This document shows positions 42,042-50,421 of a stretch of 64,000 nucleotides of DNA, one piece after another. The DNA lies in assembly GCA_937965785.1 (NCBI GenBank), contig CALCKT010000034.1, positions 6,779 to 70,778 of the forward strand, written 5' to 3'. The stretch comes from an uncultured Propionibacteriaceae bacterium. GTDB lineage: Bacteria > Actinomycetota > Actinomycetes > Propionibacteriales > Propionibacteriaceae. Made by a program: the position numbers and the translations under genes. The notes beneath the pieces are model-generated. The model was not told the DNA's origin and did no database searches. It saw nothing but the letters and a program-made list of their open reading frames with translations. Positions within the stretch are counted from its first letter, which is position 1. The number at the start of each line of letters is the position of its first letter.

Positions 42042-42350
42042 TCACTCGCCCTGACCGGCGAAGATGTCGATGCGGTCACCCTCGGCAACGGTCACGATGG
42101 CGCGCTTGACATCGACCCTCTTGCCGATGCCGAAACGGGTGCGGCGACGCTTGCCCTGACGGTTCTGGGTGTTGACGGCGGTGACGCGAACATCAAAGAT
42201 CTTCTCGATCGCGATCTTGATCTCGGTCTTGTTGGCGTGGGGCGCCACGACGAACGTGTACTTGTTCTCGTCGAGGAGGTTGTAACTCTTCTCGCTGACG
42301 ACGGGGCGCAGGATGATGTCGCGGTGGTCGCGGATCTTCAGCTCGCTCAC
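42042..42350 (-). CDS. rplW: 50S ribosomal protein L23
   Basis: 102 aa from GTG 42350, which overlaps the rplD stop (GTGA); the longer open frame lies over rplD and is not real. DHRDIILRPVVSEKSYNLLD, YTFVVAPHANKTEIKIAIEK and VRVTAVNTQNRQGKRRRTRF identify uL23, the main docking site for trigger factor and SRP at the tunnel exit. Confidence 0.97.
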   Translation of the reverse strand: MSELKIRDHRDIILRPVVSEKSYNLLDENKYTFVVAPHANKTEIKIAIEKIFDVRVTAVNTQNRQGKRRRTRFGIGKRVDVKRAIVTVAEGDRIDIFAGQGE

Positions 42351-43234
42351 TTCTTTTCCTTGCCTTCCATCACGTTCACGAATCCGGCGGCCTCGGCGGC
42401 CTCGGCGGAGTTGAACCAGACCTCGGCGATGGTGCGGGAATACCACGGCGACTCAGGGGTGTGGAACTTCATGGAGTCCTCGTTGCCCTTGATGTCGAAC
42501 CCGGCGGGCGGCTTGTCACCGCGGTAGGAATCCTTGCCGTAGTCCTTCGCCTCGGCCTTGGCCTCGGTCGTGTCCTCGACCTCGGATTCGGTGGCGATCG
42601 CCTCGGCGCCCCGGTTGGTGAAGGCCGCCAGTGCCGCGGAGGTGAAAACCACCGAGTCGGCCACCAGCACGTCGTAGGCGTTGAGCTGGTCGACGGCCAG
42701 GACGTGGATGGTCGGGACGTTGCGCAGGCTCAGCCAGGCGACCTCCTCGAACCGGTCGAGGACCACCAGCACCTTCTTCAGCTCACCCAGCTGCGCCAGC
42801 GTCCCCAGGGCGGTCCGGGTGGAGGGAACCTCGCCGGAGACCAGCTCGGAGACCACGAAGACCTGGCCGTCGCGGGCGCGATCGGACAGAGAGCCGCGCA
42901 GGGCCGCGACGATCATCTTCTTGGGGGTGCGCTGGGAGTAGTCGCGCGGCTTGGGGCCGTGAACGGTGCCACCGCCGGTCCAGATCGGGGAACGACGCGA
43001 ACCGTGACGGGCACGGCCGGTGCCCTTCTGGCGCCACGGCTTGCTGCCGCCGCCACGGACCTCGCCGCGGGTCTTGGTGGAGTGCGTGCCCTGGCGGGCA
43101 GCGGCAAGCTGGGCCACCACGACCTGATGGATCAGGGGAATGTTGGTCTGGACGTCGAAGATCTCGCCGGGCAGTTCGGCCTTGCCGGCCTTCTTGCCCC
43201 CGGGGGCGTGGACGTCAACGGTGATGGAGCTCAT
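42347..43234 (-). CDS. rplD: 50S ribosomal protein L4 with C-terminal extension
   Basis: 295 aa against a usual 205-215. Residues 1-213 are normal uL4 (GTHSTKTRGEVRGGGSKPWR, GTGRARHGSRRSPIWTGGG). Residues 214-295 are an added domain: an acidic Lys/Glu linker (TEAKAEAKDYGKDSY), then FDIKGNEDSMKFHTPESPWY and AEVWFNSAEAAEAAGF. This last block matches my recollection of the small 'sunset' domain found in secreted or DNA-related actinobacterial proteins. The extension is in frame and well conserved in codon use, so it is not a frameshift. Its role on the ribosome is unknown. The ATG overlaps the rplC stop. Confidence 0.95.
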   Translation of the reverse strand: MSSITVDVHAPGGKKAGKAELPGEIFDVQTNIPLIHQVVVAQLAAARQGTHSTKTRGEVRGGGSKPWRQKGTGRARHGSRRSPIWTGGGTVHGPKPRDYSQRTPKKMIVAALRGSLSDRARDGQVFVVSELVSGEVPSTRTALGTLAQLGELKKVLVVLDRFEEVAWLSLRNVPTIHVLAVDQLNAYDVLVADSVVFTSAALAAFTNRGAEAIATESEVEDTTEAKAEAKDYGKDSYRGDKPPAGFDIKGNEDSMKFHTPESPWYSRTIAEVWFNSAEAAEAAGFVNVMEGKEKK

Positions 43235-43893
43235 GCCTGTTCACCCTTCTTTGCTGCGCTTCGCACGACGACGAGCGAGCCGTTGTTGCCGGGGACCGCG
43301 CCGCGAACCAGCAGCAGGCCGCGTTCGGCGTCGACGGCGTGGATCTTGAGGTTCTGGACGGTCACCTTGGCGTTACCCATGCGACCCGCCATGCGGAGGC
43401 CCTTGAACACGCGGCCGGGGGTGGAGCAGCCACCGATGGAACCGGGAGCACGGTGCTTGCGGTGCACACCGTGGGAGCCCTTGAGACCACCGAAACCGTG
43501 GCGCTTCATAACACCCGCGGTGCCCTTGCCCTTGGTGGTGCCGGTCACGTCGACGATCTCACCACCGGCGAAGAGCTCGGCGGTCAGCTCCTGGCCGAGG
43601 GTGAACTCGGATGCGTTGGCGGTGCGCAGTTCGAGCAGGTGCCTGCGGGGGGTGACGTCTGCCTTGTCGAAGTGCCCCTGGGCCGGTTTGGTGACCTTCC
43701 TGGAAGCGATGGCCCCGAAACCGAGCTGGACGGCGTTGTACCCGTCCTTCTCGGGGGTGCGGACCTGGGTCACGACGCAGGGCCCGGCCTGGATGACGGT
43801 GACGGGGACGACCTTTTTGTTCTCGTCCCAGAGCTGGGTCATGCCGAGCTTGGTGCCCAGGATGCCCTTGACGATTCGTTCGCTGTTGCTCAT
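43231..43893 (-). CDS. rplC: 50S ribosomal protein L3
   Basis: 220 aa from ATG 43893 (MSNSERIVKGILGTKLGMTQ) with GAGG upstream; a GTG at 43905 overlapping the rpsJ stop is the alternative. KGKGTAGVMKRHGFGGLKGS and GSIGGCSTPGRVFKGLRMAG are typical of uL3, which reaches the peptidyl-transferase centre and starts 50S assembly. Confidence 0.97.
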   Translation of the reverse strand: MSNSERIVKGILGTKLGMTQLWDENKKVVPVTVIQAGPCVVTQVRTPEKDGYNAVQLGFGAIASRKVTKPAQGHFDKADVTPRRHLLELRTANASEFTLGQELTAELFAGGEIVDVTGTTKGKGTAGVMKRHGFGGLKGSHGVHRKHRAPGSIGGCSTPGRVFKGLRMAGRMGNAKVTVQNLKIHAVDAERGLLLVRGAVPGNNGSLVVVRSAAKKGEQA

Positions 43894-43901
43894 CTCGGAC
43901 C

Positions 43902-44213
43902 TCACGGAAGCTTGATTTCGATGTCGACACCGGCCGGAAGGTCGAGGCGCATCAGCAGATCGACGGTCTTCGGCGTGGGATCGAGGATGTCGATCAGCCG
44001 CTTGTGGGTGCGCATCTCGAAATGCTCGCGGCTGTCCTTGTACTTATGGGGCGAACGGATCACACAGAACACGTTCTTCTCGGTCGGCAGCGGCACGGGG
44101 CCTGCCACCTTGGCACCGGTGCGAGTCACGGTGTCGACGATCTTGCGCGCCGAGCTGTCGATGACCTCATGGTCATACGCCCGCAACCGGATGCGGATCT
44201 TTTGTCCCGCCAC
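43902..44213 (-). CDS. rpsJ: 30S ribosomal protein S10
   Basis: 103 aa. MAGQKIRIRLRAYDHEVIDS, GPVPLPTEKNVFCVIRSPHK and FEMRTHKRLIDILDPTPKTV identify uS10, which also acts as NusE in antitermination. It heads the S10 cluster. tuf, its usual upstream neighbour, is almost 13 kb away here; a candidate promoter lies at 44446-44474. Confidence 0.98.
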   Translation of the reverse strand: MAGQKIRIRLRAYDHEVIDSSARKIVDTVTRTGAKVAGPVPLPTEKNVFCVIRSPHKYKDSREHFEMRTHKRLIDILDPTPKTVDLLMRLDLPAGVDIEIKLP

Positions 44214-44445
44214 AGTTCATTCCTTCTACTTGTCCCTGATGGAGTTCTCATGAACTTTTTGGGGCCTGGACCCCTCGTCGCCCCGACCCCCGAGGTCGGG
44301 AGTGTCGGGCCCGAAGCCGCAAGGAAAGACCTGCCTCCAGCTTCCCGGAGGTCACATCTCGCGCTTGGGCCACCTGCTCGACCTCGACAAGGAGGGCATT
44401 TGCCGCACGCGCGGCACAAACCACCCCTTGCGGAGCAACCTGCAC

Positions 44446-44474
44446 ATTCTTGCACGCCCTCGGCGACGATCCAA
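44446..44474 (-). promoter_or_regulatory. Candidate promoter of the S10 cluster
   Basis: On the - strand TTGGAT (44469-44474) and AAGAAT (44446-44451) are 17 bp apart, giving a leader of about 225 nt before rpsJ. The leader holds a 7-bp hairpin (44282-44288 with 44294-44300). The promoter lies just 14 bp beyond the stop of the NarL-type regulator. Confidence 0.4.
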
Positions 44475-44487
44475 ATCACCGCCGCGT

Positions 44488-45162
44488 TCAGGGAGTGGGA
44501 CGGTTCAGGAAAGCGAGTATGGCACGCACCCGGCGGTTCTCGTCATCGGGTTCGAAACCGAGCTTGGAGAAAATACTGGAAACGTGTTTCGCCACGGCCG
44601 CCCCGGACAGGAAGAGCCGCCCCGCGATCTGGTTGTTGGAGAGTCCCTGGGCCATGAGCTCCATCACCTCGAGTTCTCGCGGGGTGAGTTCCCCCAGCCC
44701 GGAACGGGAGGTCTGCATCATGGCCCGGGCCACCTCCGGATCGATCACCACTCCCCCACCGACCACCATCCGCAGCGCCCCGATGAAGTCCGCAACCTGC
44801 GCCACCCGGTCCTTGAGGAGGTATCCGGCCCCGCCCGCCCCGGGTGGGGCGGGGATGGCGAACAGCTCCTGGGCGTGCAGCGGGGAGACGTACTGGCTCA
44901 GCACCAGGACCGCCACCTGGGGATGCTCCTCCTTGATCCGGATCGCGGCCCGGAGACCGTCATTGGTCATGGTCGGCGGCATCCGCACGTCGGTGATGAC
45001 CACGTCGGGCAACGCATCGCGCCCGGCCAGTTCGGCGACGGTGGCCAGGAGCGCGTCGGCACGGTGTTCCTGCCCGACGATCTCGTACCCCTGGCGCTCC
45101 AGGAGCCCGACGAGTCCTTCCCGGAGCAGAGCGGAGTCGTCGGCCATCAGCACTGTGGTCAT
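44488..45162 (-). CDS. NarL/LuxR-family response regulator
   Basis: 224 aa. The receiver domain has Asp8/Asp9, phospho-acceptor Asp58 (VVITDVRMP), Ser89 and Lys117. A LuxR-type helix-turn-helix ends the protein (LTPRELEVMELMAQGLSNNQ, AVAKHVSSIFSKLGF). Its ATG overlaps the kinase stop (ATGA at 45159-45162). A short Ala/Pro/Gly insert (AIPAPPGAGGAG) precedes the last receiver strand. The target is unknown; the divergent ABC exporter at 46278 is a natural candidate. Confidence 0.94.
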   Translation of the reverse strand: MTTVLMADDSALLREGLVGLLERQGYEIVGQEHRADALLATVAELAGRDALPDVVITDVRMPPTMTNDGLRAAIRIKEEHPQVAVLVLSQYVSPLHAQELFAIPAPPGAGGAGYLLKDRVAQVADFIGALRMVVGGGVVIDPEVARAMMQTSRSGLGELTPRELEVMELMAQGLSNNQIAGRLFLSGAAVAKHVSSIFSKLGFEPDDENRRVRAILAFLNRPTP

Positions 45163-45872
45163 GGGATCACCACCGCAGGTTCACCTCGGTCCAGAAGAAG
45201 GGGGATGGTGGCGGCCAGCTGGGTGGGGCCTCCGGGCGGGGAGGAGATGGTGAGTTCACCGCCCGCGGCCGCCAGGCGTTCCCTCATGCCCGCCAGTCCG
45301 TGCCCGGGAATGATTCTCGCGCCGCCCGGCCCCTGGTCCACGACGGAGACCCGGAGGTTCCGGTCGGCGGCCAGCAGCACGGTCACATCAGCGCGGGGCG
45401 CGTACTTGGCGGCGTTTCCGATGGCCTCGCAGGCGAAGAAATAACCGACCGCCAGCACCCCCTCGGGGAGTTCGGGAAGCGGGTGCGGTGCGACGATGCG
45501 GACCCGGTTGGCCGCGGTGGCCGCCACCTCCTCGAGCGCCGCCGGAAGACCCTGTTGTCTGAGCAGTTGCGGGTGGATGCCGCGGATCGTCCGGCGAAGC
45601 GCCCCCAGACCCTCCTGAATGGCGGCGCCGGCCTCGGCCAGGAGCCGCGCGGCGACGGGGTCGTTCTCAACCGCTGGGGAGAGCTGCGCCTCCCCCACCT
45701 TCATGGCGGCGGCCACGAGGTACTGCTGGGCGCCGTCGTGGAGATCTCGTTCGATGCGGCGGCGTTCCACCTCGTAGGCCTCGACGATGACCCGCCGCGA
45801 AGCGGTGAGCTCGGCGATCCGTTGGGCGGCCTCCTGCTCATGGCTGACCAGACGTTTCCTTCCCCAACGCAT
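45159..45872 (-). CDS. Soluble NarL-type sensor histidine kinase
   Basis: 237 aa with no membrane segment or recognisable sensor domain. HisKA_3 starts near residue 34, with His45 in RRRIERDLHDGAQQ; the HATPase domain spans about 140-235 with ACEAIGNAAKYA (N-box), VDQGPGG and PGHGLAGMRERL (G-boxes). It probably senses through a partner, perhaps the nearby transporter, as small NarL-type kinases of actinobacteria often do. The start at 45872 (MRWGRKRLVSHEQ) lacks a strong ribosome-binding site. Confidence 0.9.
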   Translation of the reverse strand: MRWGRKRLVSHEQEAAQRIAELTASRRVIVEAYEVERRRIERDLHDGAQQYLVAAAMKVGEAQLSPAVENDPVAARLLAEAGAAIQEGLGALRRTIRGIHPQLLRQQGLPAALEEVAATAANRVRIVAPHPLPELPEGVLAVGYFFACEAIGNAAKYAPRADVTVLLAADRNLRVSVVDQGPGGARIIPGHGLAGMRERLAAAGGELTISSPPGGPTQLAATIPLLLDRGEPAVVIP

Positions 45873-45944
45873 GACAGAAATCTATCTCGCACACCCCGCG
45901 AATCCCACGACCAAGGCTTGACCCGGCACGTGAATCCCCTCCAA

Positions 45945-46121
45945 AGCCGGTTGAGCCGAGTCGCGAGCCCTTACGAAGCCGGTTGAGCCGGGGCGCGAGG
46001 AACGAGCGACCCGAGTCGAAACCACCAGCACCCGAAAAACAAACCCAACCCCAAGACCCCGCACAAGGACACCAAGGTTTCGACACGACCCACTCGCTGC
46101 CGCTCGCAGGCCGGCTCAACC
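45945..46121. repeat. Cluster of dispersed intergenic repeats, inverted pair
   Basis: A copy in inverse orientation (45981-46023, GGTTGAGCC...GTCGAAACC) and one in direct orientation (46076-46121, GGTTTCGACACG...GGCTCAACC) face each other across 52 bp. A third partial copy begins at 45949. The pair can fold into a long hairpin. The direct copy matches 10646-10688. The repeats fill the 405-bp gap between the divergent kinase and ABC genes; I see no gene in that gap. Confidence 0.7.
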
Positions 46122-46277
46122 AACTTCGACCTGGGATGGACCCACCCGTTGACACTCGCATGCCGGTTCAAGCAGCTCCGGGGGCATGCGGTGTAGGAGA
46201 ATGGGTAGTGCTGACACCACCCCAAATGTGGAGTGCACCCTGTGTTGCGCGACCGCTCCCGGCGATGGAATCGAGAC

Positions 46278-46988
46278 ATGTTCGACGACACCTATTCAGC
46301 AGCCCTGTTGGCCACCCACGACATCACCAAGAGCTTCGGCACGGTCAAGGCACTGGCCGGGGTCTCCCTAACCATCGCCTCCGGGGAGTCCGTCGCCATC
46401 ATGGGGCCCTCCGGTTCCGGCAAGTCCACCCTCCTGCATTGTTTGTCGGGGGTGCTGGTCCCGAACGACGGCCATGTGCTGTTCGCGGGCGAGGACCTCA
46501 CCCGGATGTCCGATGCGCAGCGCTCCCACCTGCGTTTGAGTCAGTTCGGTTTCGTCTTCCAGGACGGCCAGCTGATCCCGGAGCTCCCGGCCCGCGAGAA
46601 CGTGGCGCTGCCGCTGTTGCTCACCGGCACCCGGCGTCGCACCGCGCTGGCGAAGGCCGACGAGATCCTGGCGAAGATCGGTATTCCCGATCTGGCTGAT
46701 CGCCGCCCCTCCGACATGTCCGGCGGGCAGGCGCAGCGAGTCGCGATAGCCCGCGCGCTGGCGACGAACCCCCGTGTGGTGTTCGCCGACGAACCGAGCG
46801 GTGCCCTCGACCAGGCCACGGGCCACGAGGTGATGCAGCTGCTGACCGCCACCGCCGCCCAGGCCGGTGCGTCGCTGGTGATGGTCACCCACGACCCGGC
46901 GGTCGCCCGTTGGTGTTCGCGCCTGGTGGAGATCCGTGACGGTCTGGTCCACGCCGACCGCCGCCTAGACGTGGAGGTCGCACGATGA
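46278..46988 (+). CDS. ABC transporter ATPase, MacB/LolD type
   Basis: 236 aa from ATG 46278 (MFDDTYSAALLATHDITKSF); the open frame extends 15 codons upstream without a better start. Walker A GPSGSGKST, signature MSGGQAQRVA, Walker B VVFADEP and the H-loop VTHD are intact. The stop overlaps the permease start (ATGA at 46985-46988). With the divergent NarL two-component genes it forms a likely regulated export or peptide-resistance unit. Confidence 0.92.
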   Translation: MFDDTYSAALLATHDITKSFGTVKALAGVSLTIASGESVAIMGPSGSGKSTLLHCLSGVLVPNDGHVLFAGEDLTRMSDAQRSHLRLSQFGFVFQDGQLIPELPARENVALPLLLTGTRRRTALAKADEILAKIGIPDLADRRPSDMSGGQAQRVAIARALATNPRVVFADEPSGALDQATGHEVMQLLTATAAQAGASLVMVTHDPAVARWCSRLVEIRDGLVHADRRLDVEVAR

Positions 46989-48397
46989 GCGCCGCCACCG
47001 GTTTGACCAGCCTCACGTTCCAGCTCACCCGCGCGCGGTTCGCGGTTCGCCAGGGCGAGGCCCTGCTGTTCTTCGCCTCGGTGCTGGCGAACACCATATC
47101 CGCGGCCCTGGCCTTCACCATCGCGGGTGGAACCATGATGTTCCACGAACGCTGGAGCCACCCCGCGGGCCTGTTGGCCGCCCTCAAGGCAGAGGATTCC
47201 TCCTTCGATCTGGTCCTGATGTTCTACTTCGTCCTGGCCCTGATCGCCACGGCCCTGCTGGTGCCCACGATGATCTCGTTGTCCGCCTCGGCTGCGGTGC
47301 TGGGGGCACGGGGCCGGGAGCAGCGGCTGTCAGCCCTGCGGTTGCTCGGCCTGAGTTCCGGTGACGTGACCCGCATGTCGTTGATCGACTCGGCCATCCA
47401 GGCGGGCATCGGCACCCTCCTCGGCGGCCTGTTCTACCTGGTGACCGCCCCCGCCTGGGGAGCACTGGAGTTCCAGACCCAACCGGTGACGCTGGTACTG
47501 CCCTGGTGGCTGGCGCTGGCCGTCGCCGCCGCGAACGTCATCATCGCGCTGATCGCCACCTGGTGGGGTCTGCGGCAGGTGCGGATCTCCCCGCTCGGCG
47601 TCGCACGCCGCGGCGTGAAACCCCCCACGACCTGGAAGCGGGTCGCGGTGTTCGCCGGAATCCTGGTGGCTGCATTCGCCATGCTTCCTCACATCCAGGC
47701 CGGCCGGGAGGTCATGGGCTACGTGGTGTTCGCTGCGATCATCGGCTGCGTGATCTTCGGCTACAACCTCTTCGGCCCGTGGATGCTCCAACACTTCTCC
47801 CGTTTGTACTTCCTGCTTCCCGGGCCCGCGGTGCTGATGGCCGGGCGCCGGATCCTGGCCGATCCCCGAAGCGCCTGGCGCCGCATCGGCGGGCTGGGGA
47901 TCCTGGCCCTGATCGCGGGCTACCTCGGGAGGATGCCCATCGAGCTCAACGGCAAGGACAGCGAGGCCCTCACGGCCTTCTCCGAAAAAGCCACGTGGGA
48001 TTTCACCAAGGGGGTCATCATCACCCTGGCCGTCGCCCTGCTGCTGACCGCCACCTCCATCCTCATCAGTCAGGCCTCTTCGGTGTTCGAACGCTCCGAC
48101 CTCACGATCGCGCTGCACCGCATCGGCACCCCCGAGTCCTTCCACGCTCGGGTGCAGTGGCTGGAGAACCTGGGACCGCTGGCGTTGGTCACCACCACTG
48201 GCTACCTGCTCGGTTTCGGCATGGCGCAGCCGTTGGTGAACATAGTGGAGAAGCACGGGTATCAGCTGCCCACGACCGGGGTCGTGGTGGTGATCACGGT
48301 GATCGTGACGGGTTTCGTCCTCGCCGCCCTGGCCCTGCTGGCCACCCACCCCCTTCAGAAACGGGTGCTGGGAACCCAGCGCCGTCGCAACGACTGA
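46985..48397 (+). CDS. FtsX-type ABC transporter permease
   Basis: 470 aa with about eight to ten membrane helices. Two FtsX-like blocks are visible: residues 75-180 (LRLLGLSSGDVTRMSLIDS is the coupling region) and 340-465 (IALHRIGTPESFHARVQWLE), separated by helices and a modest loop. It lacks the large extracytoplasmic domain of MacB or BceB, so it resembles the compact actinobacterial FtsX exporters. It ends at a strong hairpin (48409-48448). Substrate unknown. Confidence 0.87.
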   Translation: MSAATGLTSLTFQLTRARFAVRQGEALLFFASVLANTISAALAFTIAGGTMMFHERWSHPAGLLAALKAEDSSFDLVLMFYFVLALIATALLVPTMISLSASAAVLGARGREQRLSALRLLGLSSGDVTRMSLIDSAIQAGIGTLLGGLFYLVTAPAWGALEFQTQPVTLVLPWWLALAVAAANVIIALIATWWGLRQVRISPLGVARRGVKPPTTWKRVAVFAGILVAAFAMLPHIQAGREVMGYVVFAAIIGCVIFGYNLFGPWMLQHFSRLYFLLPGPAVLMAGRRILADPRSAWRRIGGLGILALIAGYLGRMPIELNGKDSEALTAFSEKATWDFTKGVIITLAVALLLTATSILISQASSVFERSDLTIALHRIGTPESFHARVQWLENLGPLALVTTTGYLLGFGMAQPLVNIVEKHGYQLPTTGVVVVITVIVTGFVLAALALLATHPLQKRVLGTQRRRND

Positions 48398-48408
48398 CCA
48401 CTCACCGG

Positions 48409-48448
48409 CCTCCCGGCCCGGATCGGCGGCACGCCACGGGCCGGGAGG
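48409..48448 (+). terminator. Hairpin after the FtsX-type permease
   Basis: Perfect 12-bp arms (48409-48420 and 48437-48448) with a 16-nt loop start 11 bp after the permease stop. No U-tract follows. Confidence 0.65.
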
Positions 48449-48591
48449 TCACGACTGTGTCCCGACGTGGCTGCGCACCACCATCCGCCACGTGCCCATG
48501 GCCGGCAGGACGAAACCTGCGAAAAAGGCTGCGAGCAACACCGGCTCGGGATGGGGCAACAGCCTCGTCGTCAATTCCCCACGCTTCCCCC

Positions 48592-48621
48592 TTGACTCCA
48601 CACATGGCTCCGACCTAGTGT
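48592..48621 (+). promoter_or_regulatory. Promoter of the amino-acid transporter transcript
   Basis: TTGACT (48592-48597) and TAGTGT (48616-48621) are separated by 18 bp, the best housekeeping-type promoter in the window. The expected transcription start is at or within a base or two of ATG 48630, which would make the leader ORF leaderless. Confidence 0.7.
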
Positions 48622-48629
48622 CTGACCTC

Positions 48630-48713
48630 ATGGAACATCCCCGCATGATGCAGCTCGGCGCGCACTTCACCGCCTCTGCATGCCGGTGTTCCCACCCGGT
48701 CTGTCAGTTCTGA
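48630..48713 (+). CDS. Cysteine-containing leader peptide (predicted, leaderless)
   Basis: 27 codons, ATG 48630 to TGA 48711-48713, starting eight bases after a strong -10. The C-terminal part reads ACRCSHPVCQF: three cysteines in eight residues. Short ORFs of this kind, leaderless and cysteine-rich at the end, are known in actinobacteria as attenuators that sense cysteine-tRNA charging. After the stop lies a small GC hairpin (TCCGG/CCGGA near 48728-48742) followed by ATTTTC. The transporter SBP gene starts 141 bp downstream. The peptide itself is probably not the product that matters; its translation rate would be. Not an ORF in the longer frame that enters from 48492. Confidence 0.6.
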   Translation: MEHPRMMQLGAHFTASACRCSHPVCQF

Positions 48714-48854
48714 CGCACCCGGAAGTCCGGATCGTCCCGGAATTTTCATCTTCACTGCGCACTCGCATTTTTCTGCGTTTTCCGGCAGCCGTCGCAGACT
48801 GACCCGTCACACCTGTTGATGGTCAACGATCCACACCCTGAACAAGGAGTACCC

Positions 48855-49730
48855 ATGCCCATTTCCCGTCGCCACATCCTGGGTGGCACATTCGCGTCGT
48901 TGGCCCTGGCCTTCACCGCCTGCTCCGGAGCGTCGCCCGATCCGGTCGCTTCCTCCGGAACCGGATCAGCCGACAACGGACAGTTCCGGACCCTCGACCA
49001 GATCAAGTCCTCCGGCACCGTCAGGATCGGGGTTTTCAGCGACAAAGCCCCCTTCGGGTATGTCGATGCCGACGGCAAACCCGCAGGCTATGACGTGGTC
49101 TACGCGGAGAGAATCGGCAAGGACCTAGGCGCAAAGGTGGACTACGTTCCCGTCGAGGCCGCTTCCCGGGTCGAGTTCCTGCAGACCGCGAAGGTGGACA
49201 TCATCCTGGCGAATTTCACCGTCACACCGGAACGCGGGGAGAAGGTGGACTTCGCCAACCCCTACATGAAGGTCTCCCTCGGGGTGGTCTCCCCGGACTC
49301 GGCGCTGATCACGGAGGAGTCCCAGCTGGCCGGCAAGAAGATCATCGTGGTCAAGGGCACCACGGCCGAGACCTGGTTGGCCAAGAACCATCCGGAGATC
49401 GAACCTGACAAGTACGAGCAGTACAACGATGCCACCAGCGCCCTGGCCGACGGCCGCGGGGATGCCTGGGTCACCGACAACACCGAGGCCCTCGCCTGGG
49501 CGATCTCCAGCGACGGTTTCACCGCGGGTATCACGGCTCTCGGTGACCCCGACAGCATCGCTGGTGCCGTCACCAAGGGCAACGGGACGCTGCTGTCCTG
49601 GCTGAACGAACACCTGGTCACCCTAGGCAAGGAACAGTTCTTCCACGCCGACTTCGAACAGACCCTGCGACCCATCTACGGCGATTCGGCGTCCGCGGAT
49701 GAGTTGGTGGTCGAAGGAGGCCAGCTCTGA
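48855..49730 (+). CDS. Amino-acid ABC transporter substrate-binding lipoprotein (family 3)
   Basis: 291 aa from ATG 48855, with AAGGAG upstream. The signal peptide has a twin-arginine start (SRRHILGG) and a lipobox-like end (FTACSG), so it should be a lipoprotein on the outer face. The mature part is an SBP_bac_3 domain: GTVRIGVFSDKAPFGYVD, DVDIILANFTVTPERGEKVD-like spacing, and FANPYMKVSLGVV. Family 3 proteins bind polar amino acids, glutamate, cystine or cysteine. The cysteine leader peptide upstream points to cysteine/cystine; that is an inference. First gene of a four-gene operon. Confidence 0.88.
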   Translation: MPISRRHILGGTFASLALAFTACSGASPDPVASSGTGSADNGQFRTLDQIKSSGTVRIGVFSDKAPFGYVDADGKPAGYDVVYAERIGKDLGAKVDYVPVEAASRVEFLQTAKVDIILANFTVTPERGEKVDFANPYMKVSLGVVSPDSALITEESQLAGKKIIVVKGTTAETWLAKNHPEIEPDKYEQYNDATSALADGRGDAWVTDNTEALAWAISSDGFTAGITALGDPDSIAGAVTKGNGTLLSWLNEHLVTLGKEQFFHADFEQTLRPIYGDSASADELVVEGGQL

Positions 49731-49761
49731 GCATGAGGAGCGTCACCGGCGAGGAGCTGAC

Positions 49762-50421
49762 ATGAACTGGGGCATCGTCTTCAGTTCGGCCCCCGTCTAC
49801 GCCGAGGCGGCCCTGCTCACGGTGCGGGTCGCGCTGTTCGGGGTCATCGGCGCCCTGTTCGCCGGGATCTGCTGCGCCGTGGCGCAGCACTTCCGCATCC
49901 CCGTGGCCCGCCATCTGGCAGCCGCGTACGTGGAGATCTCACGCAACACCCCACTGCTGGTACAGCTTTTCTTCCTCTACTACGGGCTACCGAAGCTCGG
50001 GATCAAACTGGACCAGGAGATCTGCGCCATCATCGGCCTTGCCTTCTTGGGCGGCAGTTTCATGGCGGAGACGCTGCGCAGCGGGTTGGATGCGGTGGAG
50101 CCGATCCAGTTGCAGTCCTCCCTGAGCCTCGGTCTGACACCATGGCAGGCAATGCGAAGGGTGATTCTTCCGCAGGCCGTCGCCATCAGCATGCCGGGTA
50201 TCACGGCGAACCTGGTGTTCCTGGTGAAGGAGACCTCCGTGGTCAGCATCATCGCCCTGCCCGATCTGGTGTTCAGGGCGAAGGAGCAGATCGGTTCGAA
50301 ATATCAGACGTCCGAGGCCCTGCTGCTGCTCGTCGTCTGTTACCTGCTCATCCTGCTTCCGGTCTCGCTGAGCGCCGGTTTCCTGGAGAGGAGGTTGCGC
50401 CGTGCAGCGTTCGGGGATTGA
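49762..50421 (+). CDS. Amino-acid ABC transporter permease (HisM/GlnP type), subunit 1
   Basis: 219 aa from ATG 49762, with GAGGAG upstream; the longer frame reaches into the SBP gene. Four or five membrane helices; the conserved YVEISRNTPLLVQLFFLYYG segment and the EAA loop (SLSLGLTPWQAMRRVILPQA) that docks on the ATPase are clear. It overlaps the second permease by 20 bp. Confidence 0.92.
   Translation: MNWGIVFSSAPVYAEAALLTVRVALFGVIGALFAGICCAVAQHFRIPVARHLAAAYVEISRNTPLLVQLFFLYYGLPKLGIKLDQEICAIIGLAFLGGSFMAETLRSGLDAVEPIQLQSSLSLGLTPWQAMRRVILPQAVAISMPGITANLVFLVKETSVVSIIALPDLVFRAKEQIGSKYQTSEALLLLVVCYLLILLPVSLSAGFLERRLRRAAFGD

Noticed and set aside
48492..48629. Longer frame leading into the leader peptide
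   Set aside because: The strong promoter at 48592-48621 lies inside it, so the transcript starts at or near ATG 48630.
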